Made by a program: the position numbers and the translations under genes
Notes under the pieces: generated by a model
What the model saw: the letters and a program-made list of their open reading frames with translations, nothing else
The model's database searches: none
Told to the model about the DNA's origin: nothing
From: Methanobacteriaceae archaeon
GTDB lineage: Archaea; Methanobacteriota; Methanobacteria; Methanobacteriales; Methanobacteriaceae
Length of the DNA stretch: 64,000 nt
Assembly (NCBI GenBank): GCA_013403005.1
Contig: JACBOA010000001.1
Span: 186,001 to 250,000 of the forward strand
Reading direction: 5' to 3'
In this document: positions 20,045 through 29,934 of the stretch, piece by piece
Numbering within the stretch: position 1 is the stretch's first letter
How the letters are laid out: every line of letters begins with the position of its first letter

Positions 20045-21460
20045 ATGAAACCTAATAAAGATTCTTTTCATGTTGATAATGATGTAAAAATAGCTGCACT
20101 TTTAGTTGCATCCATTGCTTCCTTTTTCACTCCATTCATGGGAACTTCAGTTAATATTGCATTACCCACCATTGGAATTGATTTTGGGGCAGATGCCATT
20201 ATATTAAACTGGGTCACCAATGGATTTCTACTGGCAGCTGCAATTTTCGCAGTTCCCCTGGGAAGAGTGGCTGATATACATGGAATGAAGAGGATTTTCA
20301 CCTATGGGATCATCATATTCACCGTAGCCTCCTTTTTCTGTGCATTGGCACCAGATTCACTGGCTCTCATAGCTTCCCGGGTTCTGCAGGGGATTGGATC
20401 GGCCATGATCTTTGTAACCGGTCTGGCCATTATCAGCTCAGTATACCCACCAAAACACCGGGGAAAAGCCATTGGTATTAATGTAGCTGCAGTTTACGTG
20501 GGACTATCTGTAGGACCAGTAGTTGGCGGCTTAATGACCCAGTACTTAGGGTGGAGAAGTTTATTCCTACTCATGATACCTTTTGGACTTCTCGTGGTGG
20601 CAATAGTATTTTGGAAGCTTCACGATGAATGGGCTGCGTCTAAGGGGGAAAAATTTGACTATATTGGTTCCATACTTTACAGTTCAATGCTATTTTTAGT
20701 TATGTACGGATTTTCTAGCCTGCCAGGTATGAGTGGGTGGGTCATGTTAATTTTGGGGATAATCGGATTCCTGGCATTTGTTAAATGGGAACTCAGCACC
20801 AAAAGTCCAGTGTTCAATGTTAGACTTTTTAAAAACACCGCTTTCACCTTTTCCAGCATGGCAGCGCTTATAAACTACAGTGCTACCTTTGCAGTAACTC
20901 TGCTTTTAAGTTATTACCTCCAGTACATAAAGGGCTTCGAACCCCAGGCTGCGGGGATGATTCTGGTGGCCCAACCAATAGTAATGGCCATCATGGCTCC
21001 TATCGCAGGGAGAATGTCAGACCGGTTTGATGCCCGTCTCATTGCCACCACTGGGATGGCCACAGTTACCTTGGCTCTGTTTACCTTAACATTCATTGAT
21101 GCTAACACCCCCATAACTGATATACTAATAGGATTGGCTGTATTGGGACTGGGATTCGGACTTTTTTCCTCACCCAATACCAATGTGATTATGGGTTCAG
21201 TGGAGAGAAGATTCTATGGAGTAGCTTCTGCTACAGTGAGCACCATGCGACTCATAGGCCAGACCATGAGCATAGGAATAGCCACCCTGATCTTCGCGCT
21301 CTTCATAGGCCGTGTTCAGATAGCACCCGCTCAGTATCCGGCCCTGCTTGAAAGTATACAGATATGCTTCGTGGTATTCACTGCACTCTGTTTCGTGGGA
21401 GTGTTTGTATCATGGTATAGGGGAGAGAGTGGATATCAGGAAGAAAAAAATAGGCAATAA
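20045..21460 (+). CDS. MFS transporter, EmrB/QacA-type (DHA2) multidrug exporter
   Basis: The 471-residue membrane protein has about 14 hydrophobic segments. It contains the DHA2 features PFMGTSVNIALPTIG in helix 1, the loop 2-3 motif GRVADIHGMKRIF, the antiporter motif C region (LSVGPVVGGLMTQYLGWRSLF) and a second-half loop, GRMSDRFDARL. Such proteins export hydrophobic compounds in exchange for protons. The substrate cannot be predicted. A GGTGAG ribosome binding site precedes the ATG. It stands alone, between the serB terminator and a small membrane-protein gene. Such exporters are often acquired by transfer, but base composition looks like that of the surroundings. Confidence 0.9.
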   Translation: MKPNKDSFHVDNDVKIAALLVASIASFFTPFMGTSVNIALPTIGIDFGADAIILNWVTNGFLLAAAIFAVPLGRVADIHGMKRIFTYGIIIFTVASFFCALAPDSLALIASRVLQGIGSAMIFVTGLAIISSVYPPKHRGKAIGINVAAVYVGLSVGPVVGGLMTQYLGWRSLFLLMIPFGLLVVAIVFWKLHDEWAASKGEKFDYIGSILYSSMLFLVMYGFSSLPGMSGWVMLILGIIGFLAFVKWELSTKSPVFNVRLFKNTAFTFSSMAALINYSATFAVTLLLSYYLQYIKGFEPQAAGMILVAQPIVMAIMAPIAGRMSDRFDARLIATTGMATVTLALFTLTFIDANTPITDILIGLAVLGLGFGLFSSPNTNVIMGSVERRFYGVASATVSTMRLIGQTMSIGIATLIFALFIGRVQIAPAQYPALLESIQICFVVFTALCFVGVFVSWYRGESGYQEEKNRQ

Positions 21461-21541
21461 AAGCTCTCTCAATTATTTAATCTTTTAAAAAGCCATTGAT
21501 ACCAAAAATTGTATTTAATATAATTTTGAAATTATTTAAAG

Positions 21542-21718
21542 ATGAAAATAAGTTACAATAAAAGGGCGCTAACTTTAATTGTAATAGGAATCCTCCTTTT
21601 TGTTATTAATGTGGCAGATTTTTATTTAGGGTATCATATGACTCCTGGGAGAGGATTACAAATATTAGGAATACTCTTGATGTTTATTGGAGTGATAATT
21701 TGGAGTAAATACTATTAA
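21542..21718 (+). CDS. Small two-helix membrane protein, 58 aa
   Basis: An ATG at 21542 opens a 58-codon frame reading MKISYNKRALTLIVIGILLF, then VINVADFYLGYHMTPGRGLQ and ILGILLMFIGVIIWSKYY. It has a basic N-terminus, a first hydrophobic helix (about 10-26), a loop with the Tyr/His/Met-rich stretch and Pro-Gly, and a second helix (about 38-54). Small duplicated-helix proteins of this kind are common in archaeal membranes. It lies 81 bases after the MFS gene on the same strand. No strong ribosome binding site is visible. No function can be given. Confidence 0.55.
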   Translation: MKISYNKRALTLIVIGILLFVINVADFYLGYHMTPGRGLQILGILLMFIGVIIWSKYY

Positions 21719-21816
21719 AAAAGTGGAAGTCATCAAAAATAAATTATATACAGCTAAAAAAATATTCAAAAGAAAATTGATTAAAATAGAATGATAGAAT
21801 AACTAAATAATTTATT

Positions 21817-24516
21817 TCAGGCTTCTGACAGAAAAGAAACACCATCTTCTTTTTCAATTCTTAAAATATTATCTGCAGCATCTTCCAGATCTGCATCATG
21901 AGTAACAATGATCATCTGGGGTATTATGGACATTTTCTTAAGCAGGTCAATCAGTTCCTGTCTGCGGTAGGTATCAAGATGGATGGTGGGTTCATCCAGC
22001 ATGATAAGTTCTAAACTACCTCCAGAGAGTACTTGGGTGATTCCTAACCTCATAGCAAGTGCTACTGCTATTTTCTCTCCACCACTTATCATATCCAGGC
22101 TGCTTTCACCGGTGGGGCCATAAATAGTCACATCATAATCTTCATCCAGTTTAATATCAGAATATTCAAAATTAAACCTTTCAAAAAGTTCTCTGGTTTT
22201 TTCTTCTATTAATGGCCTTGAAATGTTCCTCAAATCTTTTTGAACCCCATCCTTACTGAAAAGATCACGGATAAACTTCAATAATTTCAAGAAGTCTTTA
22301 AGATTCTTCAAATCATTTTTATACTTTTGATAGGATTGAATTTTAGATTCTAACTCTGTGATGGAATTGCTCAGCTGATCTAACTGGCCAGTTGACTTCT
22401 GTTTTTCTCCGGTAAGCCTAGACAACTCTTCATTTTTCAATTCCCAATCCTTTTTAACTCTTTCATGAGATTGTTCATTATAATTCAAGGCTTCAATTTT
22501 TTTACCTATCTCTTCCATTTCTTGTAAAGTTTCCTTGATAAGAGTTTCATTTTCTTTTTCCCGCTTTAAAAGAGAATCTTTTTGTTTAATTTCTCCTAAA
22601 AGTCGTTGATATCTTTTGTTCATTTCCTCCAGGTAACTTATTTCTTCTGGAAGATTCTCCACACTATCTCCAGCAATTTCAATAAGGGAACTGATATTTT
22701 TCCTCAAATCTCTAATATTTATGTTAATTTCATCTAAATTCGATAAATGATTTTTAATATCTCCTAAAGACTCTAAAGAACCTTTAGCTGCGATGTAATT
22801 TTCATATTTTCCTTTAATATTTTCAATTTGGGATTTTTTTTCCTTTATATCCTCTTCAATTCTTTCTAAAATAACTATCTTTTTTTGAAGCTCTGCAAGA
22901 TTTGCATTGATTTGTTGAATCTCTTTATTATCTTCTTCAACAGATCTAAGGTATTCCTTTAAGATTCCAATATTTATACTTTGGATTTTAGATTGTTTTA
23001 AGTCCAGATTGGCTTTTTGAGCTTCAAGTTCCCTTAGTTTTTCTTTCAACCTTTTAGATCTTCGGATATTTGACTCAATATCGGATTGATATTCATTTAA
23101 AAGTTCAACCCTTTTTTCTGGTTTAATAGTTGATTTACAGATGGGACAAAGATCTTTAACACGTTTTAGCTCTTTAATAGGCTTTTCAAGGTCTTTGTTT
23201 TTCACCTGAATATTTGATAGTTCTTTTTGTATATCTTGGATTAATTTTGAAGTTTTATTTATCTCTGAATCTAATTGGGGTTTGAATTCAGATAAATAAT
23301 TCTCAAATTCTTCAGCAGTGTCAAATTTAGTGTCCAGTATCTTATTAGATTTTATAAGGATATCATTTATTTTTTTAAGAGATTTCTTAATTTTAGCTTC
23401 AATTTTTAATTTTCTTGTGGTGTATTGTTCATATAGTACTCTACTTCCCTCAATCTGATATTTAGCATTCTGTAAATTATTAATATCACTATTTAAAACC
23501 GAATATTCATTATAATAATGTTCATTTTCCTTTAAGACATTATCAAAACGTTTAATATCATTTAAGATGTTCATTAATCTTTCCTTGTCTTTATTGAGGT
23601 TTTTAAGTTCTTTACTTTTCTCTTCCAAACTTTTTAAAACTTCTAACTTTCTTAATTTTGGTCTCAATTCTTTTGTTTCCTGTTCTTTGCTCATTATTTC
23701 CGTTAACTGGTAATTTAGATCTTTTTTGGTTTTTTGCAGTTGTTCCAGGAGAGATTCTTGTGAATTTAGGAGTGTTCGGTTTTTTTCAAATTCTAAACTT
23801 CTTTTATCAAGGATTTCCTTTTTTTCCCGGGTTAGATTGGTATCAATTATTTTTTCTTCTATTTCCCGGTTAAGATTTTTAATTTTGCTTTTAAGTTGTT
23901 GTTTTTGTTCTTTTTTAGAATCTAATTCTCCTTCAAGTTCTTTTAAGGATTCTATCTTACCATTTAATATCAATTTTTTCTCGTTATATTTATCTATGAT
24001 AATTCTAAAATTTTTCCAGGCTTTTTCAAAAGAATCAATACCTAAAAGTCTGCCTATCATTTGTTTTTTCTCAGATGATGTTTTTTCAATTAAGTCGGAA
24101 ATTTCTCCCTGACGAACGTATACTGCATTGAGGAATAGATCTCCATCCATCTCCAGCAGATTCTGAACTTCCATTGTAACTTGTTTATCCCCTGAAACTA
24201 ATGATCGAAACTTCCCACCTTCCTTAATACTCATAATTGCCCTGGAAGATGTTTTAGAACGTTCTCTTAAAACTCGATACGTACGGCCGTGGGCTTTAAA
24301 TTCTAGGGTGATGGACATCCTTTTTTGACCAACAGTTATAAGCTGCTCAATTCTTTTACTGGTATGCTGCTTGAAAAGTGCAAAACTCACTGCCTCAAGA
24401 ATACTGGACTTACCCGCTCCATTTCCACCAATTATAAGCGATATTCCAGTATTAAAATCTATCCTAGTATCCCTATGTGATTTAAAATTCTTCAGGTGAA
24501 GGTTTCTAATGATCAT
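21817..24516 (-). CDS. rad50: DNA double-strand break repair ATPase Rad50
   Basis: From the ATG at 24516 (MIIRNLHLKNFKSH, the family start) the protein is 899 residues. It has an N-terminal ABC half with Walker A (IIGGNGAGKSSIL), a Q-loop region (VYVRQGEI), a long coiled coil broken by the zinc hook CPIC (457-460, inside LCPICKSTIK), and a C-terminal half with signature MISGGEKIAVALAMR and Walker B LIMLDEPTIHLD. The hook near the middle gives coiled arms of about 300 residues. Rad50 clamps DNA ends with Mre11 for resection. It is last of the nurA-herA-mre11-rad50 operon and overlaps mre11 by 11 bases. A start four codons earlier is possible but less typical. Confidence 0.96.
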   Translation of the reverse strand: MIIRNLHLKNFKSHRDTRIDFNTGISLIIGGNGAGKSSILEAVSFALFKQHTSKRIEQLITVGQKRMSITLEFKAHGRTYRVLRERSKTSSRAIMSIKEGGKFRSLVSGDKQVTMEVQNLLEMDGDLFLNAVYVRQGEISDLIEKTSSEKKQMIGRLLGIDSFEKAWKNFRIIIDKYNEKKLILNGKIESLKELEGELDSKKEQKQQLKSKIKNLNREIEEKIIDTNLTREKKEILDKRSLEFEKNRTLLNSQESLLEQLQKTKKDLNYQLTEIMSKEQETKELRPKLRKLEVLKSLEEKSKELKNLNKDKERLMNILNDIKRFDNVLKENEHYYNEYSVLNSDINNLQNAKYQIEGSRVLYEQYTTRKLKIEAKIKKSLKKINDILIKSNKILDTKFDTAEEFENYLSEFKPQLDSEINKTSKLIQDIQKELSNIQVKNKDLEKPIKELKRVKDLCPICKSTIKPEKRVELLNEYQSDIESNIRRSKRLKEKLRELEAQKANLDLKQSKIQSINIGILKEYLRSVEEDNKEIQQINANLAELQKKIVILERIEEDIKEKKSQIENIKGKYENYIAAKGSLESLGDIKNHLSNLDEININIRDLRKNISSLIEIAGDSVENLPEEISYLEEMNKRYQRLLGEIKQKDSLLKREKENETLIKETLQEMEEIGKKIEALNYNEQSHERVKKDWELKNEELSRLTGEKQKSTGQLDQLSNSITELESKIQSYQKYKNDLKNLKDFLKLLKFIRDLFSKDGVQKDLRNISRPLIEEKTRELFERFNFEYSDIKLDEDYDVTIYGPTGESSLDMISGGEKIAVALAMRLGITQVLSGGSLELIMLDEPTIHLDTYRRQELIDLLKKMSIIPQMIIVTHDADLEDAADNILRIEKEDGVSFLSEA

Positions 24517-25651
24517 ATAAATCCTCATAGAAATTCTGAGCTAATTCTTCGGCCATTTTGAAATCTCCTTCAGAAAGCTCCTTTAAAAGATCCGTTGCCA
24601 GCTGGTTAACTTTTTCATTGTTAAAATCTTTAAGACCATGTTCAATCATCTTTTTAATATCTAAAACTTCTCTGTCCGGTTTAAAAAGACTTTTTCCATC
24701 TTCAACTGTTGTAGGTTTGTATTTTGACCTTACTGCCAGGCAGGAATCAGAAAATTCCTGGTTTAAAGTTTCGTACACCTCTGATCTGCTGAAATTCCCT
24801 CCTTCCACAGTAACCAGGAGAATAGGTTTTTTTGGTAGGGTTGATATGTACTTATTTATCCTTGATAGAAAGTCCTGGAGTTCTATGAAGGGAATAACTT
24901 CTTTTATAAATTCCCGGGGCAGTTTAAGATTGATATTTTCAATTTCTGGCATATCTCCACTAATATCAACCAGATAAAATCCTTTCCCGTTCTTTTTATA
25001 CCCTTCAACTTCGTTGGAACGCCATATCTCTGTAGAACCTGGATAGGCTAGTTTACCCTCTCCGAAGTCATCAATTATTCTTTCGTGTATATGACCAAAT
25101 GCACAGTAGGTGAAACTCTGAGGAACATCACCAATCTTAATTTCATATTCATAGGGAATATAACGGTCGATACCCTGATGAAGTACCAAAATCCTTTTCT
25201 TAAAATCATTTGATGATTTTTCTATTGATTGGAGTCTTCTAATTAGATGTTTGGAATGATATTTAGATGCATAGGGCGCACCACCTATGAAAACATCATC
25301 CTTGATATAAAATGGTTTTTTAGGGCTTAAAAGCTTTAAACCAAAATTTTTATATAAAATTTGTGGAGGAAGGGCGTTTTTACGCATCACAACATCATGA
25401 TTACCTGCAATTGCATAAATGGGGATGTTCTCATCTTTTAATCTAAGAATTCCCCTCTGTGCTGTTAACAAAGCTTTAGTAGGGGGTCTTGAGTATTCAA
25501 ACAGATCTCCAGAGTGGATGACAAATTCAGGTCTTTCTCTTATAATTTCTTCAATGGTTTCATTAAAAACTTGTAGGAAGTCCTCTTCCCGTTGAATTAG
25601 CCCGTACTGGCGGTAACCCAGGTGAGTGTCAGCAAGGTGGGCAAACTGCAT
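24506..25651 (-). CDS. mre11: DNA repair nuclease Mre11
   Basis: The 381-residue calcineurin-like phosphodiesterase has all metal motifs: FAHLADTHLG (D8, H10), VIHSGDLFE, AIAGNHD, LVLHQGID and FGHIHER. A capping domain follows, and a helical C-terminal tail (from about 320) is the usual Rad50-binding region. It provides the Mn-dependent 3' exo- and endonuclease that starts end resection. Its first base coincides with the last base of the herA stop, and its end overlaps rad50, so all four proteins are translationally coupled. Assignment is secure. Confidence 0.96.
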   Translation of the reverse strand: MQFAHLADTHLGYRQYGLIQREEDFLQVFNETIEEIIRERPEFVIHSGDLFEYSRPPTKALLTAQRGILRLKDENIPIYAIAGNHDVVMRKNALPPQILYKNFGLKLLSPKKPFYIKDDVFIGGAPYASKYHSKHLIRRLQSIEKSSNDFKKRILVLHQGIDRYIPYEYEIKIGDVPQSFTYCAFGHIHERIIDDFGEGKLAYPGSTEIWRSNEVEGYKKNGKGFYLVDISGDMPEIENINLKLPREFIKEVIPFIELQDFLSRINKYISTLPKKPILLVTVEGGNFSRSEVYETLNQEFSDSCLAVRSKYKPTTVEDGKSLFKPDREVLDIKKMIEHGLKDFNNEKVNQLATDLLKELSEGDFKMAEELAQNFYEDLYDH

Positions 25652-27183
25652 CAGTAATCTCCCCCAAGATCTTCATATTCCCTTTTCTGTTCATCTAAGA
25701 TTTTTCTTTGATTTTCATGGGATTTAGACCATTCATCCACAATATTCAGGTCTCCACCAGATATTTTACCCTTAAACTCATTAATTTTAACTAGAGTGGG
25801 GATTCGGGTCATTAAACCCAGTACAATCGCTTCACCAATATTTAATGATGGGAGTTGGGCTATTAGATCATCACTCAGGCTTTCACTGGCACGCTGCACA
25901 TGACTCTGGTCAGTTGGCTCCACCAGGCGAAGAATTATCATGTTATTTGCCTGTGACAGGGCATCAGAATCCAGAGATTTGGGGCTCTGACTAACCAGGC
26001 ACAGACCAACAGAAAATTTACGCCCTTCCCGTGCAATTCTACTAATCCATGATTTGGATTCTGTTTTCCTGTTTTGAGGGGCTAAAATATGGGCTTCTTC
26101 CAGGATCAGGAAAACTGGAAATTCAAGACCGTCTCCAGTTCTTAAAAACTCTTTCCGACTGCTTAACACGTTCCTTAGTATGTGGCTGACCACCACATCA
26201 GATGCGAATTCATCCACTGAACCCAGATCCAGTATATTGGCCTTGCCCACTTCCAGGCTGTCGATGATGTCTTTTGCTTCCAGGCTGAGTATGTTACCAT
26301 ATTTATCCTGCATGTGCTCTATTTTATTCAAAACATCAGCTATGGATTTCCTGTCAGATGCACTGCCAGATTTATTCTCAGGATCTTCTGATTCTGAGAG
26401 CCAGCTCTCCAGTTGATTTATTAAAAGAGCAATAAAATCTTTTCCAGTAGCAGAACCTTGCATTAAACTTTTACGTGCCATTTTATAAGCTTTCAAGAAG
26501 TATCTTTCCTGAACATAGGCATTGGAGGGGATGTTTGATAGTTTTTTCATTTCACTGAATGATAGATAAAGTGGGTTAATTTGAGGATTTATTACATTAA
26601 CTTTATCTTCTCCAAAATCAGTGTTCACATACTCAGAGTGCATGTCAAATATCAAAACACTTCCCTTAACATTTAAAAGACCATCAACAATAACTGAGAC
26701 AGTATTTGATTTACCTGCTCCGGTCATAGCCAGAACTGCCAAGTGTCTTGACACCATTTTATTGATATCAACTTCTACAGCCACTTCATCTTGAGTGATG
26801 AGATTTCCAAGTTTCAAACCATATTTATCCACTTTGAATATTTTCTTTAAAACCTCTGCATCAGCAACTTTTATTTCGGTTCCAGGTGGTGCTGGTGTTC
26901 GGGGGATGCGTAGATCATTATCAATATCTCCCAGTATTTTGACGGTTCCCTTCACATAATGGTCGTCACCTTCAATGGCTTTGATTTTTTCAATGGTGAG
27001 GGGATCATATATTTGATCATTGATGGAAACACTGCCTCTTACCAGTGATTCGATCATTCCCAGAACATTTTTTCCATCATATTTCAGGCAAACGTATTCG
27101 CCCACCCTGGGCATTTCCTTTGAAATGAAACTAACATCAACCAGTGAAGTTTCTCCAATGCATCTTCCTAGGATACTATTCAT
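25651..27183 (-). CDS. herA: HerA bipolar DNA translocase/helicase
   Basis: The 510-residue protein has an N-terminal HAS barrel (about 1-135), then a FtsK/HerA-type ATPase with Walker A MTGAGKSN (153-160), Walker B FLILEEAHILAP and a C-terminal VEPTDQSHV segment with an arginine-rich motif. HerA hexamers work with the NurA nuclease to produce the long 3' overhangs that RadA needs, after Mre11-Rad50 opens the end. It overlaps nurA by eight bases and touches mre11 by one base. The start ATG is supported by the nurA overlap. Confidence 0.95.
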   Translation of the reverse strand: MNSILGRCIGETSLVDVSFISKEMPRVGEYVCLKYDGKNVLGMIESLVRGSVSINDQIYDPLTIEKIKAIEGDDHYVKGTVKILGDIDNDLRIPRTPAPPGTEIKVADAEVLKKIFKVDKYGLKLGNLITQDEVAVEVDINKMVSRHLAVLAMTGAGKSNTVSVIVDGLLNVKGSVLIFDMHSEYVNTDFGEDKVNVINPQINPLYLSFSEMKKLSNIPSNAYVQERYFLKAYKMARKSLMQGSATGKDFIALLINQLESWLSESEDPENKSGSASDRKSIADVLNKIEHMQDKYGNILSLEAKDIIDSLEVGKANILDLGSVDEFASDVVVSHILRNVLSSRKEFLRTGDGLEFPVFLILEEAHILAPQNRKTESKSWISRIAREGRKFSVGLCLVSQSPKSLDSDALSQANNMIILRLVEPTDQSHVQRASESLSDDLIAQLPSLNIGEAIVLGLMTRIPTLVKINEFKGKISGGDLNIVDEWSKSHENQRKILDEQKREYEDLGGDY

Positions 27184-28249
27184 TTAACATTTCCCTCCCA
27201 CTTTTCTCCTGGAATCCAATTATCTTGGAAAGATTTTCCAAGTCACTTTTACGGATTACAACATCATCATGTGCTTTTTTTAGTAACAAAGGGTATCCCT
27301 CTGCACTGATGTTCTTCACATCTTCCAATAATTTTTTTATATCTTCTTCTGTGGCTTGGTAAGGTAATTCAAACTTTAGAATGTTTTTATAATCGGATAA
27401 TCTGGCGTAAAAAATGCTGAAAGTCAAACTCTTCAGAAAATCGTTTCTAACTGGGAAATACCTTTTAACCTCTGAAACACTGGAATATCTTGGTTTAGAG
27501 TACCCTTGTGTTTTACGGTGCATATCAAATATGGCCATATCAGGCACTTTTGAACCGAAATATTCGGTACGGGTAGATGTTTTGGAGATAGCAACTATTT
27601 TCTCATTCATATCCATTAATTCGCTTATAACCAGGAGTTTTTCCAGGTTTTCCAGGTAGATCATAGGTTCAGTATTATCTTCAAATTCAGCGGTGATTTC
27701 TCCAGCAAATTTAGCTGAAGAAATCCCCACATCAGAACATTTTAACTCTTCAACTAGTGCTGGTAAGTACTTCCCCCTTATTTTTTCTTTTACTTCTTCT
27801 TTGAGTTCTTTTTCAATGGGGAACGGTCTTATAAGGTTGCCCAGAATAGATCCGTCAAAGAGGAATAAATCAACTTCATGTTCAGCCAGCATTTTCAGGG
27901 CATTTTTTATTTCAAATATCTCCATATAACTCCTTAAACGATCCTCAACATATTTATGGTGGTTGATAATGTCAATTTCAGAGCTCTCAACTCGTTTAAG
28001 ACCATTTTTGGTGTGGATTAATCCTTCTGCATCAATAGCGTAGAATATGAATGGCAAAAACTTGCGTTTATTTATACTTCCATCGCCTGCAGCAATATTT
28101 ACTTCTGATGTGCTTTCTTCTATCTGGAAATTAACCCAGTGTTCTGCAGCATCCAATTGTGAGAATCTGATTTCCTCTAATCTCTGATTAATATAACTTC
28201 TCTTTTTCAAGGCCTTTTCATAAAGTGAATCCAGCATTTGATCCCTCAA
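27176..28249 (-). CDS. nurA: NurA 5'-3' nuclease
   Basis: The 357-residue protein has the NurA domain. The metal-binding aspartate lies in NIAAGDGSINKRKF (D56), with further conserved parts FLFDGSIL, IVAISKTS and PDMAIFD. NurA forms a dimer that docks on the HerA hexamer and degrades the 5' strand. As first gene of the four-gene resection operon, it faces the winged-helix gene at 28356 across 106 bases. The start ATG lies at the point expected for the family (MRDQMLDSLYEKALKKR). Confidence 0.92.
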   Translation of the reverse strand: MRDQMLDSLYEKALKKRSYINQRLEEIRFSQLDAAEHWVNFQIEESTSEVNIAAGDGSINKRKFLPFIFYAIDAEGLIHTKNGLKRVESSEIDIINHHKYVEDRLRSYMEIFEIKNALKMLAEHEVDLFLFDGSILGNLIRPFPIEKELKEEVKEKIRGKYLPALVEELKCSDVGISSAKFAGEITAEFEDNTEPMIYLENLEKLLVISELMDMNEKIVAISKTSTRTEYFGSKVPDMAIFDMHRKTQGYSKPRYSSVSEVKRYFPVRNDFLKSLTFSIFYARLSDYKNILKFELPYQATEEDIKKLLEDVKNISAEGYPLLLKKAHDDVVIRKSDLENLSKIIGFQEKSGREMLNE

Positions 28250-28355
28250 ATTAATATAGGAGTTTTCGAAATAAGTTTCATGGCAAATAAGTCAATAGGT
28301 AGGTGAACATTACAAATATATTCTGCCCAAGTGGATTTAAACTTTATTTATTAAC

Positions 28356-29060
28356 ATGCTTAACCAATCTATCACTATGACTAGTCTCAAACCCCAACAA
28401 AAAAGGGTTCTTAACACCATCAAAGTATTCCAAGCAGAATACCAGGAAGGAGTTCCCTACAACATCCTGAAACTGGATCTGAACATTCCCGAAGATGATC
28501 TTAGCTTAATTTTGCATAAACTCGAAGAAGAGGAGTACATATCATGGCAGGATGGCATTATCCGCCTTAAAACTAATGGAAAGAAAAATGAAAGGGATGA
28601 AAAAGGCGAAACTGTTCTCCAGGAGAATTTACCAAAGGAAACTACCAGTGAAACTGCAGACAGTCATGTGGATAATAATTTTCCAAAATCATCTATTGGC
28701 GATAAAACTGATGAAAGGGATGTTTTGGTGGGAAAAGCTGAAAAAACAGAAGAAAATGTGAATAATGGGAAAAATGAAGATAATGAGTATAATGAATTTA
28801 ATGAAGATCTGGGGGATGCTGGGGGGGATGAAGTTAAAGAGGAGCTTTCTGAAACTGAACAGCAATCTCTGGAAATAATCAGCAAATTAGTTGATGAATC
28901 AGGGAATATTTCACGAACTCTTCTGGAGGGAACACTTCTCTATGGAGATTTAAGGTTAAGCAACATTCGCATGTACAATCTTATCATTTCACTGGAATAC
29001 AAAGGATTTTTAAAGAAGATAACACTTACAGATGGGGAGTATTATCACTTCACTCCTTGA
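28356..29060 (+). CDS. Two-winged-helix protein with acidic linker, unknown function
   Basis: The 234-residue protein has an N-terminal winged-helix-like domain (about 8-70: KPQQKRVLNTIKVFQAEYQ, then YNILKLDLNIPEDDLSLILH and EEEYISWQDGIIRL), a very acidic, low-complexity linker (about 75-165, rich in E, D, N and K), and a second winged helix at the end (SLEIISKLVDESGNISRTLL, YNLIISLEYKGFLKK). No named family is recognised. ATG codons at 28356 and 28377 are both possible; the second gives a start just before the first domain. It is divergent from nurA, sharing a 106-base promoter region, so it may bind there, or act at DNA ends, but this is only inference from position. Confidence 0.7.
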   Translation: MLNQSITMTSLKPQQKRVLNTIKVFQAEYQEGVPYNILKLDLNIPEDDLSLILHKLEEEEYISWQDGIIRLKTNGKKNERDEKGETVLQENLPKETTSETADSHVDNNFPKSSIGDKTDERDVLVGKAEKTEENVNNGKNEDNEYNEFNEDLGDAGGDEVKEELSETEQQSLEIISKLVDESGNISRTLLEGTLLYGDLRLSNIRMYNLIISLEYKGFLKKITLTDGEYYHFTP

Positions 29061-29220
29061 ACTATCTTACTTTGCCGATCTTCATTAAAAAAATATTTGC
29101 CTAAATCATCTTAAATTTTTTTTAATCCAATATTTTCATCCAATTTCGCATCGAATTTGTATCTTTGTAGTTTATATCCTTTTAAATATATTAGATCACC
29201 ATATGATAGAATATAATGAT

Positions 29221-29745
29221 TCACAACCAGCTATAAGGGCTAAACTCCGAAGGTGGAATATACATCACCTCAGCATAACCCTTTTTTAAAAGCTCCTGAT
29301 TTAGGTTAACTCCATCCACATAGACCACAGCCAGGGTGCGACTATATTTATCCTTATTCTTTTTATCATCAATATCCAAGCCAACGGTTTTACCCAGGCA
29401 CATGCTGGTCACATAGTCCTTGGCTGTCTGGTATCCGGATTCTCCCCTCTCAGGGGTGTTAACCCCCACAAAACGTATTCTACCCACTCCTTCCACATCT
29501 ATGGTGTCTCCATCCACTACCTTGTAACACTTACCACTCACCTCCACATTTTGACCAGTCAAAGTACCAGGTTGGGGGTTAGTGAGGTTAGTGGGGTTAT
29601 CAGCGACTGTAGGAGTCTGGGTGGGTTTAGAAGTACTGTTATCAGAGTATGATGAGTTAATAGATTGATTTAAGTCACTATGAGTACATCCCGAAACCGC
29701 TAGAATCATAATGCAGGTTATAATCAGTAAATAGCGCATGTTCAT
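29221..29745 (-). CDS. Staphylococcal-nuclease-like (thermonuclease) lipoprotein
   Basis: The 174-residue protein begins with a signal peptide ending in a lipobox (ILAVSGC, Cys20), followed by a Ser/Thr/Pro/Asn-rich linker to about 65, so it is exported and lipid-anchored outside the cell. The SNase fold follows: CYKVVDGDTIDVEGVGRIRF, GVNTPERGE, LDIDDKKNKDKYSRTLAVVY (catalytic Asp, Glu and Arg positions recognisable) and ELLKKGYAEVMYIPP. It stops about 15-20 residues before the usual SNase end, without the last helix (AE..AK...G.W). This may be a natural short form. A SNase-type role in degrading extracellular nucleic acid is likely. Its promoter region is shared with galE. Confidence 0.82.
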   Translation of the reverse strand: MNMRYLLIITCIMILAVSGCTHSDLNQSINSSYSDNSTSKPTQTPTVADNPTNLTNPQPGTLTGQNVEVSGKCYKVVDGDTIDVEGVGRIRFVGVNTPERGESGYQTAKDYVTSMCLGKTVGLDIDDKKNKDKYSRTLAVVYVDGVNLNQELLKKGYAEVMYIPPSEFSPYSWL

Positions 29746-29839
29746 TTTATCCTCTTAATCAATTTAGTGGATTATTAAATCCTATCTAATTAGTTATTAT
29801 TTGAGCAAGTGTTTGTTCTTGATAATAAAGTTGTTATTG

Positions 29840-29855
29840 TGACTATATGTAGTCA
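29840..29855. promoter_or_regulatory. Palindrome in the SNase/galE divergent gap
   Basis: TGACTA-TATG-TAGTCA is a perfect 16-base palindrome lying 95 bases before either start codon. It has the shape of a dimeric repressor site, but no cognate regulator can be named. Confidence 0.35.
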
Positions 29856-29934
29856 TTTGTGTTTCCTGAATCAATATGGCAACATGACCAGAACACAATG
29901 GACTATAAATGGAATAAAATTCAACACATAAAAC

